In this document: positions 44,405 through 54,044 of the stretch, piece after piece | Layout: every line of letters begins with the position of its first letter | Position numbering within the stretch: position 1 is the stretch's first letter | From: Chryseobacterium sp. ON_d1 | Lineage (GTDB): Bacteria > Bacteroidota > Bacteroidia > Flavobacteriales > Weeksellaceae | Direction: 5' to 3' | NCBI RefSeq assembly: GCF_006829085.1 | Contig: NZ_BJTC01000004.1 | Location: forward strand, 62,001 to 126,000 | DNA length: 64,000 nucleotides | Position numbers and translations under genes: made by a program | The notes under the pieces: model-generated | Databases searched by the model: none | What the model was told of the DNA's origin: nothing | What the model saw: only the letters and a program-made list of their open reading frames with translations

Positions 44405-44406
44405 TC
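44375..44406 (-). terminator. terminator of the DUF4840-like lipoprotein gene
   Basis: GATTGCA (44382-44388) and TGCAATC (44400-44406) pair on the minus strand, with CTT/AAG continuing after a bulge, and run into TATTTTT, 22 bases after the lipoprotein stop. It overlaps the next promoter. Confidence 0.65.
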
Positions 44407-44428
44407 CATTTATGATAATATCTATTAA

Positions 44429-45007
44429 TTAATTTTTTATACAGAAAGGAAAATTATAATCAATAACCTCATAAGGAGCAACCAATGTACCATCTACAGT
44501 AATTTTCTCTGCTGTTACGGAGTATCTAAGCGTCTGATCCAGTCCTACATAATATCCTTTTTGCTTTGCAGTAAATTCCACAACGGTTTTTTTATTAACG
44601 CCGTCTACAGGAATCTGAAGTTCCATACTCTTAGGAGCAAAAGTAAGTTCTATCACATTGTTTGATGTATTGATCACTGCTGCATATTTAAGGTCATACT
44701 TTACTTTTCCAAGTGCTTTTATGGCTGTTTCTGCTTTTGCTGGGTCTTTCACTACTGTTTTTACAATTTCGGTTATTGGAAATTCGGCAAATGAGATCGT
44801 ATCTTTCTTTACTTTGAATTCTTTTATTCCTTCTCTTTTACTATTTCCCTGTACAATAATCAGCTTACCTTTATAATTTCCTTTTAAGTCTTCCATTTTA
44901 ACAGGAGGTATATCCGGACCGTCATTATCATTACATGAGAATAGGATAAAACCTGTTAAAACCATTAAAACTGTTATAAAAAATCGGGGTACTGTCAATT
45001 TTTTCAT
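44429..45007 (-). CDS. DUF4840-like lipoprotein
   Basis: A 192-residue lipoprotein with ATG 45007 (MKKLTVPRFFITVLMVLTGFILFSC); an upstream ATG 22 codons ahead has no signal function. After a short linker, KMEDLKGNYKGKLIIVQGNSKREG and AEFPITEIVKTVVKDP lead into beta-strands ending QTLRYSVTAEKITVDGTLVAPYEVIDYNF. The arrangement resembles the DUF4840 family of Bacteroidota, of unknown role. Faces the 45328 lipoprotein divergently across about 320 bases of A/T-rich DNA that hold nothing else I recognise. Confidence 0.75.
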   Translation of the reverse strand: MKKLTVPRFFITVLMVLTGFILFSCNDNDGPDIPPVKMEDLKGNYKGKLIIVQGNSKREGIKEFKVKKDTISFAEFPITEIVKTVVKDPAKAETAIKALGKVKYDLKYAAVINTSNNVIELTFAPKSMELQIPVDGVNKKTVVEFTAKQKGYYVGLDQTLRYSVTAEKITVDGTLVAPYEVIDYNFPFCIKN

Positions 45008-45327
45008 TGCATTACTTTTTCGTTGAACATTAATTATTTTCGAGTACTCATCTATATAAATCCAGCTTTTCAAAAATCTTGCATATTTTTTTAAAAAAAA
45101 GACAAAAATATCTATAACTAATTGATTTAGTGATTATAAAATTTCAACAGCTTTCATATATGTTTATAAAATTCATATTCAAAATCAGGATTTTTACTTA
45201 GAAAATGGTTATAACCTGTCTTCTACCTAATTTCTGGTAGAAAAAAAACATGGTTTTTATGTATTGCCGGTACCCTAAGTCTCAGACTACATTTGTCCCA
45301 ACAATAAAAGGCAAAATATTAACTGTT
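45008..45327. other. A/T-rich divergent spacer
   Basis: About 320 bases between two divergent lipoprotein genes. Very A/T-rich, with long A and T runs near 45090-45110; no RNA gene or operator recognised. An in-frame ATG at 45250 would extend the plus-strand gene but lacks a signal sequence. Confidence 0.5.
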
Positions 45328-45810
45328 ATGAAAAGACCAAAGACAAAAAAAATTATTTCGACTTTTTTAATGATCGCAATGGCAGGCGCTGTTTTTTCGG
45401 CATGCAGCAAGGATGATGATCCTGTTGATGCAAAAGCGAACATGAAATTTACCATTACGGTAAACGGGGCTGATTCTAACGATCAGATTGACTTTCTCGT
45501 AAGTGCTGGAAATCATGATGCCAGCCAGTATGGAAGTCCTGTCTGGAAAAAGAACGGAACTTCTGAAGGTAATTCCAATACAAGTTCATTGGGGGTAAAT
45601 GATTTTACCGGAAATACAAAAACATATGTGTTTGAAACCGTAAAGCCGTTTAATTTTTCAAGCCTGCACGTTGCAGTATCCAACTTTGACGGTGCCCCTA
45701 TTTCTGTAAGTTACAAAGCTGAAGTGGGCGGAACTATCGAGACCGATGAAAACAAAACCTATGCAGCCGGACAGACTTTCATTAAAGATTACTCATACGT
45801 AGCAAAATAA
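45328..45810 (+). CDS. hypothetical lipoprotein
   Basis: A 160-residue lipoprotein if started at ATG 45328: MKRPKTKKIISTFLMIAMAGAVFSAC gives a lipobox with Cys26, then SKDDDP. The mature part (MKFTITVNGADSNDQIDFLVSAGN, KTYVFETVKPFNFSSLHVAVSNFDGAPISVSYKAEV) looks like one beta-sandwich domain of unknown type. A start at 45250 is rejected because its first 26 residues do not form a signal. Single gene with its own terminator. Confidence 0.75.
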   Translation: MKRPKTKKIISTFLMIAMAGAVFSACSKDDDPVDAKANMKFTITVNGADSNDQIDFLVSAGNHDASQYGSPVWKKNGTSEGNSNTSSLGVNDFTGNTKTYVFETVKPFNFSSLHVAVSNFDGAPISVSYKAEVGGTIETDENKTYAAGQTFIKDYSYVAK

Positions 45811-45848
45811 ATTTTTATTATATCAAATATTGTTTTGATTGTGGGAAT

Positions 45849-45876
45849 AAATAGCCGGAATGGCTATTTATTTTTT
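45849..45876 (+). terminator. terminator of the 45328 lipoprotein gene
   Basis: AAATAGCC and GGCTATTT form a perfect 8-bp stem around GGAAT, followed by ATTTTTTT. Confidence 0.85.
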
Positions 45877-45901
45877 TAAAAACAACAAATTATTTTTGGA
45901 C

Positions 45902-45933
45902 AAAAAAGGAAGCCATCTGTATAGCTTCCTTTT
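45902..45933 (-). terminator. terminator of the RND efflux operon
   Basis: AAAAGGAAGC and GCTTCCTTTT form a perfect 10-bp stem with a 10-base loop. The minus strand continues into a T-tract. It lies 21 bases after the outer-membrane factor stop. Confidence 0.85.
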
Positions 45934-45953
45934 GTTATTCCCTGTTTATATGA

Positions 45954-47369
45954 TTATTCCACTCCACCTCCAAGTGCTCTGTACAGATCCACCTCAGCAT
46001 TTAATCTTTCCAGCGTAACATTGATCGCTTCCAGATCATTCTGCAGTTTATTATTTTGTGCCGTGATCACTTCCAGATAGGTCGCCATGCCACTTTTATA
46101 CAATTTCAGAGCATCATTGATTCCTTTGTCCAGAATAGCTGTTCTCTGCTCCAAAAGCTCCAGCCTTTCTGAAGACCCTTTAGATTTAGCCATGGCATCA
46201 GATACTTCCCCAACCGCAGTCATGACAGACTGTTTAAAATTAATGGCTGCTTTCTCCTGCTCAATCAATGCTGTTTCATAAGCCGTTTTCAGTTGCTTTT
46301 TCTGAAAAACCGGAGCTGCCAGATTAGCAGCAATCGCTTTGGTAATAGATCCCGGAATATCAAACCATGAGTTGAATTTATTCGAATTCAATCCTATCTG
46401 TGGGCTAAGGCTGATACTTGGATACATTGCGGCTTTTGCCAGTCCTGTTTTAGAATTTAAACTGATGACATTGAATTCTGCCATTTTCAAATCCGGCCTG
46501 CGGCTCAGCAGTTGTGCAGGTAATCCTTCGGACAGTTTATTTTCAGGAATCATTGTTTTAAGATTTCCTTCTCTTTCTATCTTGGCTGGATATTCCCCAC
46601 AAAGGATACTCAATGCATTTTCCTGAACAGCAATATTCTGCTTTGCCAAAGGGATCAGCAGTTCAGCTGTTTTCTTTTGTGCCTCTGACTGCTGTACAGC
46701 CAGCGAATTGATCTGCCCAGCTTTAAACTGAAGGTTCATCATTTTAAGGGTATTGTCACTCAGTTCGATATTCTGTTCAGCTATTTTCAGTTGTTCATCA
46801 AGGCTTATGAGATTGTAATAAGCCTGAGCTACCTGCACAACAATCCTGCTTTTGATGGCATTTAAGTTTTCTTTCTGTCCAAAATACTCTGCTGCTGCGG
46901 ATTCTTTCTGCATTTTGGCTTTTCCCCAAATATCTATTTCCCATGAAAGGCGCAAGGCAGCACTGAAATCATCCATGTATTTTGTTCCTACAAACTGTTC
47001 ATTCAAAGAACCGTTAAGGGTATTGGTAGAAGCCCAGCTCCTGTTAGCTCCGGCAGTAAGATCCAGTGTCGGCATGAGACTCAGCTTGGCCTGTTTATAA
47101 GCAAGATCCAGCTGTTCTATATTTTTCAGGGCAACGTTTACTTCATTGTTTCTTGAAAGGGCCTTATCTATCAAACCGATCAATTTCGGATCTTTAAAGA
47201 AAGTCTTCCATGGTAACACTACAGTATCGCCTGTTACCTGTACAGATTCTTTGTACGTTTCAGGAATCTGAAGGTCTGTTCTTGTATATTTTTTCCCTAC
47301 GGCACAAGACACTAGAAGAGATGCCATTGTGCCTGAAATAAGGAAATTCTTTATATTAAATACTCTCAT
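45954..47369 (-). CDS. RND efflux outer-membrane lipoprotein (TolC/OprM type)
   Basis: A 471-residue outer-membrane factor with lipobox SLLVSC (Cys22) and two OEP repeats that build the periplasmic alpha-barrel (IEQLDLAYKQAKLSLMPTLDLTAGANRSW; MAEFNVISLNSKTGLAKAAMYPSISLSPQ). It forms the exit duct for the adjacent RND pump. The start overlaps the pump gene end by 14 bases, so the two are translationally coupled. Last gene of the three-gene operon. Confidence 0.95.
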   Translation of the reverse strand: MRVFNIKNFLISGTMASLLVSCAVGKKYTRTDLQIPETYKESVQVTGDTVVLPWKTFFKDPKLIGLIDKALSRNNEVNVALKNIEQLDLAYKQAKLSLMPTLDLTAGANRSWASTNTLNGSLNEQFVGTKYMDDFSAALRLSWEIDIWGKAKMQKESAAAEYFGQKENLNAIKSRIVVQVAQAYYNLISLDEQLKIAEQNIELSDNTLKMMNLQFKAGQINSLAVQQSEAQKKTAELLIPLAKQNIAVQENALSILCGEYPAKIEREGNLKTMIPENKLSEGLPAQLLSRRPDLKMAEFNVISLNSKTGLAKAAMYPSISLSPQIGLNSNKFNSWFDIPGSITKAIAANLAAPVFQKKQLKTAYETALIEQEKAAINFKQSVMTAVGEVSDAMAKSKGSSERLELLEQRTAILDKGINDALKLYKSGMATYLEVITAQNNKLQNDLEAINVTLERLNAEVDLYRALGGGVE

Positions 47370-50300
47370 TTGTCAATTGATTTTCTATCGTATTGTACTT
47401 CTTTTTGGCAGAAAACTTCTCATCCAGATACTGAAAGAACATGTAGAGTACAGGAATTACAAAAACTCCTAAAACGACTCCACTCAGCATTCCCATTGCT
47501 GCACTGGTACTGATTGATTTGTTTCCTGAAGCCATACCTCCTGTAGAGATCATCAGCGGAACCATTCCGACAATAAAGGCCAGTGATGTCATGATAATCG
47601 GGCGTAATCTCGCCTTGGCTCCTTCCAGTGCAGAATCCAGAATCGAAAGACCTGATTTTCTTCTTTGTATGGCAAATTCCACAATAAGGATCGCATTTTT
47701 GGCCAGGAGACCGATAAGCATAATCAGTCCTACCTGTACATAAATATTGTTATCCAATCCAATCGCTTTTATACCTAAGAATGCCCCTACAATTCCCGTT
47801 GGGATAGAAAGCATAACTGCCAGAGGAAGAATATAACTTTCATATTGAGCCGCCAGCAGCAGGTATACAAAAAGCAAACACAGTCCAAAGATGGCAATCG
47901 TCTGATTTCCTGCCGATTTTTCTTCCAAACTCAGCCCTGTCCATTCGTAACTGTAATCAGATGGCAGTTTGCTTAAGGTTTGTTCCAGCTTACCCATCAA
48001 TTCTCCGTTACTTACTCCGGGTTTTGGAGACACGTTGATGTTTAATGAATTATAAAGGTTATAACGCTGAACGGATTCCGGACCGTAAACTTTTTTCAAA
48101 GTGATCAGTGTGTTTACCGGTACCATATCTCCTTTTTCATTCTTTACGAAAATATCATTGAAGGCTTGTTCATCCATCCTGAAAACGCCGTCTGCCTTAA
48201 TATTCACTCTGTAAAATTTCCCGAATCTTGAGAAATTCTGAGACTGGTCTCCGGAGAAATACGTCTGAACGGTCCCCAACAGATTTGAAATGCTTACTCC
48301 CAACTGTTTTGCTTTATCTTCATTCACTTCAAGCTCCATTTGGGGATAATCTGCCCTGAACATGGTGTAGGCAAATGCCACTTCCGGGACCTGCATCAGC
48401 TGACCTATCAGTTCATCTGCCTTAGCTTTAAGAACCTGAGGGTCTCTTCCCATACGGTCCTGAAGAACAATCTCCGCATCATTGGTCATCCCATAACCTT
48501 CTACCGGAGGCATTCTGAACGTCATTACACTCCCTTCTTTGATCACTCCTAATTTGGCAGTAGCCATATCTACAACAGCCTGAATATCCTGAACTTCTCC
48601 TCTTTCTTTTTTAGGTTTCAGCTTAACAAATCCCATTGCGTAGGCCGGACCCGCACTGTTGCTGAGAAGATTGTAACCTGTAATGGAAGTATTTTCCTGT
48701 ACTGCTTCTACCCCTTTTAAGATATTGTTGATCCTGTTGGAAACTTCTGTTGTTTTCGTCAATGCTGTTCCCGGAGGCATGCTTAACGTGTACATAAAGA
48801 ATCCGTCATCTTCCATCGGTACAAAACTTTTAGGCGTGCTTGACATCAACCATCCTGCAACACCGATAACGGCTACTATTAATCCTCCTGCAATCCATTT
48901 TCTTCCTATTAAAAAACGGACTCCTTTTGCGTAACGGTTGGTCATATTATTAAATCCTGCATTGAATGCTACTGCAAATCTTTGCCCGAATCCTTTTGGT
49001 TTTTCACCTTCTCCTGCGTGGTTATTTTTCAAAAACACAGCACATAAAGCTGGAGTTAAAGTCAATGCGTTAACCGCTGAAATGATAATGGCTATCGCCA
49101 ATGTATAGGCAAACTGCTTATAAAACAATCCTGCTGAACCGGACATAAACCCGATTGGAATAAATACTGCAGACATCACCAACGTAATGGAAATAACCGC
49201 TCCCGTGATCTCACTCATCGCTTTATGGGTTGCCTCTCTTCCCGAAAGGTCTGTTCCTTCCATATTACTGTGAACGGCTTCTACTACTACGATAGCATCA
49301 TCTACTACAATACCAATGGCCAGTACAAGGGCGAAAAGAGTCAGAACATTAATGGTAAATCCTAAGACCAGAAGGAAGAAAAATGTACCAATAATCGCTA
49401 CCGGAACTGCCACTGCCGGAATAATCGTAGATCTGAAATCCTGTAAGAAGATAAATACGACAATAAATACAAGAATAAATGCTTCTATAAGTGTTGATTT
49501 CACCTGTCCTGTTGCCTCATCCAATCTTTCTTTGGTGCTCATTACCTTCGTATATTTAATGCCCGGAGGAAATGATTTTGATAACTGATCAAGGGCTTTG
49601 TTGACGCCTATTTCAATCTGGTTGGCATTAGATCCTGTAGTCTGCATGATCGCTACAGTAACCGCATTTTTCCCATTAGACAGGTTATCTCCCGTATTTG
49701 AAATAGCTCCGAATTCCACACGGGCAACATCTTTAAGCCTGATAACCTGGCTTCCTGTGTTTTTAACAATGATATTTTCATATTGCTCCGGCTTGTTCTT
49801 CTTTCCTTTATATCTGATCACATACTCTAAAGCAGCATCTGATTCTTCCCCAAGTTTACCCGGAGCTGATTCTAAACTGTGATCAGCAATAGCTCTGGAA
49901 ACATCAGCCGGTTCAAGTCCGTAGGATGACATTTTCTGAGGATTAAGCCATATTCTCATGGAATAATCTTTAATCCCGAATACCATAGCCTGTCCTACTC
50001 CTTTTACTCTTTTGACCTGTGGAATAAGGTTGATATTCGCATAATTCTGAAGGAAGGTTTCATCATATTGCTTATTGTCTTCCGTATAAATATTGAAGAT
50101 CAATACCATACTGTTCTGCTGCTTGGAGGTGGTCAATCCCATTCTCACTACCTCCTGTGGAAGAATTGGTGTAGCCTGCTGTACTCTGTTTTGTACATTC
50201 ACCGCAGCCTGATCCGCATTGACTCCCTGCTTGAATATAATGGAAATGGAGAATGTTCCGTCATTACTTGCTGTGGATTTCATATATTCCATATCCTCTA

Positions 50301-50514
50301 CCCCATTGATCTGTTCTTCCAGTGGAGTTACCACGGAACGGATCACAGTCTCACTGTTTCCTCCGGGATATGACCCTGAAACGGTAATTGTAGGTGGGGA
50401 GATATCCGGAAATCTGGTCACCGCCAGCTGGTTTAATCCTATGATCCCTAAAATGACAATGATAAGGGATATTACCGTCGCCAGTACCGGACGGTCTATT
50501 ATCTTTTTTAACAT
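47356..50514 (-). CDS. RND efflux permease, HAE1 (AcrB) family
   Basis: A 1052-residue inner-membrane pump of normal AcrB length, with twelve transmembrane segments in two halves and large periplasmic loops. The proton relay is intact: the Asp pair in LALVLAIGIVVDDAIVVVEAVHSNMEG and the Lys in MLIGLLAKNAILIVEF. DRPVLATVISLIIVILG opens it and SGSAGLFYKQFAYTLAIAI is the next hallmark. It exports hydrophobic or amphiphilic drugs; substrate range cannot be predicted. Sits between adaptor and outer-membrane factor genes. Confidence 0.96.
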   Translation of the reverse strand: MLKKIIDRPVLATVISLIIVILGIIGLNQLAVTRFPDISPPTITVSGSYPGGNSETVIRSVVTPLEEQINGVEDMEYMKSTASNDGTFSISIIFKQGVNADQAAVNVQNRVQQATPILPQEVVRMGLTTSKQQNSMVLIFNIYTEDNKQYDETFLQNYANINLIPQVKRVKGVGQAMVFGIKDYSMRIWLNPQKMSSYGLEPADVSRAIADHSLESAPGKLGEESDAALEYVIRYKGKKNKPEQYENIIVKNTGSQVIRLKDVARVEFGAISNTGDNLSNGKNAVTVAIMQTTGSNANQIEIGVNKALDQLSKSFPPGIKYTKVMSTKERLDEATGQVKSTLIEAFILVFIVVFIFLQDFRSTIIPAVAVPVAIIGTFFFLLVLGFTINVLTLFALVLAIGIVVDDAIVVVEAVHSNMEGTDLSGREATHKAMSEITGAVISITLVMSAVFIPIGFMSGSAGLFYKQFAYTLAIAIIISAVNALTLTPALCAVFLKNNHAGEGEKPKGFGQRFAVAFNAGFNNMTNRYAKGVRFLIGRKWIAGGLIVAVIGVAGWLMSSTPKSFVPMEDDGFFMYTLSMPPGTALTKTTEVSNRINNILKGVEAVQENTSITGYNLLSNSAGPAYAMGFVKLKPKKERGEVQDIQAVVDMATAKLGVIKEGSVMTFRMPPVEGYGMTNDAEIVLQDRMGRDPQVLKAKADELIGQLMQVPEVAFAYTMFRADYPQMELEVNEDKAKQLGVSISNLLGTVQTYFSGDQSQNFSRFGKFYRVNIKADGVFRMDEQAFNDIFVKNEKGDMVPVNTLITLKKVYGPESVQRYNLYNSLNINVSPKPGVSNGELMGKLEQTLSKLPSDYSYEWTGLSLEEKSAGNQTIAIFGLCLLFVYLLLAAQYESYILPLAVMLSIPTGIVGAFLGIKAIGLDNNIYVQVGLIMLIGLLAKNAILIVEFAIQRRKSGLSILDSALEGAKARLRPIIMTSLAFIVGMVPLMISTGGMASGNKSISTSAAMGMLSGVVLGVFVIPVLYMFFQYLDEKFSAKKKYNTIENQLTNESI

Positions 50515-50543
50515 TTTTGAATTTTCTAAGAATGGTTATACAA

Positions 50544-51665
50544 CTATTTCGAAAGAACAGTTTGGGCAACTACCTGTGCTCCGTCTGTAAGGGCATCAAT
50601 TCTGTTGATGGCGATCTTATCTCCCGCATTCACTCCTTCTTTGATAAAATAATCCTGAGATGTACTTCCTGAAACAGTAATCTGAGTCATTTTAACTTTG
50701 TCTTTACCATTCAGTTTATAGACAAAAAATCTGTCCTGTATATCTTTCACTGATGTTTTCGGAAGCTTAACCACTCCATTCAGCGCATTGTGAATCATTA
50801 CTCTGGCCGTTCCTCCGGCTCTTAATAATTTATCCGGATTTTGAAAAACAGCTTTCATCTGAATACTCCCCGTATTTCTGTCGAAGTTTCCGCTGGCATT
50901 TTCAAGTCTTCCTTTGAGAGAATAGGTAGAGCCGTCTGCGAGGATAAGTTCTACATCTTCCACAGTATTCCCTGATGCTGCTGCTCTGCTGTGTGCAATG
51001 AAATCAGCCTCGTTCATTGAAAAGTACACATTCACACTGTTTATACTTGAAAGAGTCGTCAACGGAGAAGCATCCGAGGGGCTGATAAGATTTCCAACCC
51101 GATTCGGAATTCTTCCTATGTATCCGCTCACAGGAGCTTTGATGTAAGTAAAATTGGCATTGATCTTTGATGAACCTAAAGAAGACCGTGCCTGGGCAAC
51201 CTGGGCCGAGGCTGCCTTATAACTCGCCTGAGCTGTTTTCAGCTGCATATCTGAAACTACTTTTCCTTCTACAAGAGGTTTTAGTTTTTCTACTTCCAAT
51301 CTTGCGGTTTCCTGTGCTGCAAGAGCAGATTTCAAAGCGGCTTCATTGGTATTAACCTGCTCATTGTATACCGATGGATTTATCCTGAAAAGGGTCTGAC
51401 CTTTACTGACATACTGTCCTTCTTTGACATATACCGCTTCCAGATAGCCTGTCACCTGTGCTTTAATATCCACATTATCCTGTCCTTCTATGCTTCCCGG
51501 GTATCCTGTAGACACTTCTGCATCTCCGGATTTCACCTGGATAAAATCTGTAGGCAATGCCTGCTGCATCTGCTGAGCACTTTCCTGACCATTCCCGGAA
51601 CCGCACGAATACAGTATTACTGCTGCCATAAGTGAAAGTGCCAGATATCCTTTTCTGTAATTCAT
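50544..51665 (-). CDS. RND efflux periplasmic adaptor
   Basis: A 373-residue membrane-fusion protein of the AcrA/MexA family with a lipobox YSC (Cys21). The lipoyl-like halves VDIKAQVTGYLEAVYVKEGQYVSKGQ and INANFTYIKAPVSGYIGRIPNRVG enclose an alpha-helical hairpin rich in Ala/Lys/Gln. It links the pump to the outer-membrane factor. First gene of the operon, with a 270-base upstream spacer separating it from the LytTR regulator gene that may control it. Confidence 0.95.
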   Translation of the reverse strand: MNYRKGYLALSLMAAVILYSCGSGNGQESAQQMQQALPTDFIQVKSGDAEVSTGYPGSIEGQDNVDIKAQVTGYLEAVYVKEGQYVSKGQTLFRINPSVYNEQVNTNEAALKSALAAQETARLEVEKLKPLVEGKVVSDMQLKTAQASYKAASAQVAQARSSLGSSKINANFTYIKAPVSGYIGRIPNRVGNLISPSDASPLTTLSSINSVNVYFSMNEADFIAHSRAAASGNTVEDVELILADGSTYSLKGRLENASGNFDRNTGSIQMKAVFQNPDKLLRAGGTARVMIHNALNGVVKLPKTSVKDIQDRFFVYKLNGKDKVKMTQITVSGSTSQDYFIKEGVNAGDKIAINRIDALTDGAQVVAQTVLSK

Positions 51666-51935
51666 AACATGAGTTTTTAAATTTTACAGGAGCAAAATAA
51701 CTTCATCTTATAGTGATATTCATTCAGAAGTTGGGTGAAGTGTCATTAATTGCACATGAAACGTATGATAGGAAAAATGAAAGGAAAACAGTTGTTTTTC
51801 TTATAAATATGACAAAAAAGAAAGCTTATCGGGTCAAAACAAGAGTGAAATCATTTGGAAAAAATTAATAGATTCACAAATGAAATGAAAAAAATTGCTT
51901 TATGTAAAAGCAATCTCGGTTATGTTTTTATAAAG

Positions 51936-52700
51936 TTAATAATCCATCCAGGATTTAAAAATAGAAGCCTTTTCACGGCTTACGATCACCTCCATTTCAG
52001 GATGCTTTCTCAGTTCCAGCTTTAGTTTTCCATTAAAATGATTAAAAATATGTTTTACAGAATCAATGTGAATGATAAACTGCCTGTTGGCCCGGAAAAA
52101 GAATTTCGGATCCAATTGCTTTTCAAGTTCTTCCAGAGTTTGTGGTACATTTTCGACAACTCCTGTGTTCAACATCGCTTTACTGATTCCCAATTCAGTA
52201 TAAAAGTATAGAATATCTTCCGCCAGAACGGTTTTATATCCGTCTCTGTGGGTGATAAGAAAACGTTTTCTGTAGTCTTTCGGCTGGATATAATTCAGTA
52301 GGCCTTCAATGGCTGTTCCTACCACTGGAACGGCTTCCATAAAGGTTTCGTAGCGTTTTAAAGCAGCATCCAGCTCTTCTTCCTCGATAGGTTTCAGAAG
52401 GTAATCTATGCTGTTGTATTTGAATGCCTGTACTGCATATTCGTCATAGGCTGTGGTGAATATAACCGCACTTTTAATTTCATGCTTATTAAATATTTCA
52501 AAGCTGAGCCCATCTGCAAGACGGACATCCATCATAATGACATCAGGAACAACATTATTTTCCAGCCAGTGTACTGTTGAAGTTATCGAATCTTCCACAG
52601 ACAGGATTTCGATATGAGGTCTTAACTTCAGCAACAGTCTTTTCAATCTGTCAGCATTGGGCTTTTCGTCTTCAACTATTAAAATCTTATTAATCTTCAT
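51936..52700 (-). CDS. LytTR response regulator
   Basis: A 254-residue regulator: receiver with acidic pocket IVEDEK, acceptor Asp58 in IMMDVRLADG and Lys in YLLKPI, then a LytTR DNA-binding domain (about residues 150-254: KDYRKRFLITHRDGYKTVLAEDILYFYTE, FFRANRQFIIHIDSVKHIFNHFNGKLKL). Unlike the 25708 regulator it keeps the phospho-acceptor. Its ATG overlaps the kinase stop in an ATGA. Probably phosphorylated by that kinase and, from its position, a candidate regulator of the RND operon downstream. Confidence 0.93.
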   Translation of the reverse strand: MKINKILIVEDEKPNADRLKRLLLKLRPHIEILSVEDSITSTVHWLENNVVPDVIMMDVRLADGLSFEIFNKHEIKSAVIFTTAYDEYAVQAFKYNSIDYLLKPIEEEELDAALKRYETFMEAVPVVGTAIEGLLNYIQPKDYRKRFLITHRDGYKTVLAEDILYFYTELGISKAMLNTGVVENVPQTLEELEKQLDPKFFFRANRQFIIHIDSVKHIFNHFNGKLKLELRKHPEMEVIVSREKASIFKSWMDY

Positions 52701-53815
52701 ATCAATGGAAGTTTTACAGTAAATTTATCTTCGGTCTTTTCAATCACAGGCTTTGGGTATCCTAATATTTCATACCGGGCAATGATGTTGGTAAGCCCCA
52801 CTCCTGAGGAGTCCGGCTTGTTGATCAAAGGCAGAAATGTATTGGAAACCACCAATTCTCCCTCGGCACTGGTATAAACATGAATCTCCAGAGGGTTTAT
52901 TTTAGAGGTCTGATTATGTTTAATGGCATTTTCAACCAGCAGCTGTAAAGACAGTGGAAGCGTGTACATAGACCTGTATTCCTCTTTAATATCTATTTTA
53001 AATATAACACCTTCCCCAATCCTCTTTTCAATCAGAAAAATGTAGGATTCTAAAAATTTCAGTTCTTCTTCTACTGCGATGATATCTTTTTTGGAGTTAA
53101 CCAACAGATACCGGTAGACTCTTGCAAATTTCTCTGAATATTCATAGCCTAACTGCTGATCTTCCAGGATGAGTTCTGACAGTACACTTAAGTTATTGAA
53201 AATAAAATGAGGATCTATCTGCAGCTTCAGTGCCTGAAGTTCCGCCGCCATGGCAGCCTGCTTATGTTTTGATGCCCGGAGTTTATGCTGGGCAGCTTCT
53301 ACAGCCGTTTTCTTCCAGTTTTCCAATAAATAATCCACAGTATTAAAAGCACTGATAATCAAAGATATTACAATATTGGTTGCGATCCATTGTCCCAGGA
53401 GCGTATATTCTTTACGGGAATCCATTTCCGGCAATGTTACTGAGGTGCAGTCTACGATTGCATTAATGATAATCACAATCATGACACTTCCCACGATCTG
53501 CAGCAGACACTGAATAAACAACCGCTTTACGGTTCTGTTTCTCCAGGGAAGCAGCCTATTGAGCGTTCTGTCAATAAATATACTGACCTCTGAAATAATG
53601 ATAGAAAAAAAGATGATCCATGAGGCGTCTTCCAGGATCATTTGCAGCGGGGTATTCAGATATCCTTTCCAAACAGGATCAAAAGGATCTATCAGATAGG
53701 AGAAAACACAGAAAGTAACCACTGCTAGAGCCCAGATCACGAGCCTTCTTTTCATAGTGGAAAGAATCTTTTTATTTCGTACTATATTTTTCCTGATGGC
53801 AGAAATCCTATTCAT
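52697..53815 (-). CDS. LytS/YehU-type sensor histidine kinase
   Basis: A 372-residue kinase with four hydrophobic segments in the first 165 residues (about 25-45, 58-78, 99-121 and 146-166), then a coiled linker and the His_kinase block: LQIDPHFIFNNLSVLSELI carries the phosphorylated His. The HATPase domain keeps N-box LLVENAIKHNQT and GVGLTNI. It has no recognisable ligand domain, so the signal is unknown. It starts the HK-RR unit; both lie on the same strand as the efflux operon. Confidence 0.93.
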   Translation of the reverse strand: MNRISAIRKNIVRNKKILSTMKRRLVIWALAVVTFCVFSYLIDPFDPVWKGYLNTPLQMILEDASWIIFFSIIISEVSIFIDRTLNRLLPWRNRTVKRLFIQCLLQIVGSVMIVIIINAIVDCTSVTLPEMDSRKEYTLLGQWIATNIVISLIISAFNTVDYLLENWKKTAVEAAQHKLRASKHKQAAMAAELQALKLQIDPHFIFNNLSVLSELILEDQQLGYEYSEKFARVYRYLLVNSKKDIIAVEEELKFLESYIFLIEKRIGEGVIFKIDIKEEYRSMYTLPLSLQLLVENAIKHNQTSKINPLEIHVYTSAEGELVVSNTFLPLINKPDSSGVGLTNIIARYEILGYPKPVIEKTEDKFTVKLPLI

Positions 53816-54017
53816 ATCCGGAACTTTGTGAATGTAAATATAGAAATAGATTTTATATGAGTCTTTCCTGTTTCAGACGAGACCGCCAAAACGGGAGCTG
53901 AAACGTAAAATAACAGTGTTCAAATGAATATGACGGTTCATCACCTGAAAAAGACATTTCATCAGGATTTTATGTAAGATCACCCTATTTTTATCATAAG
54001 CTAATGACTGGCTGTCA

Positions 54018-54025
54018 TAGTTTTG
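54018..54025 (+). promoter_or_regulatory. -7 box candidate of the universal stress gene
   Basis: TAGTTTTG matches TAnnTTTG, 19 bases before the ATG. No -33 TTG at the proper distance, so weak support. Confidence 0.35.
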
Positions 54026-54044
54026 CTGTATTAAATCCAGTACA

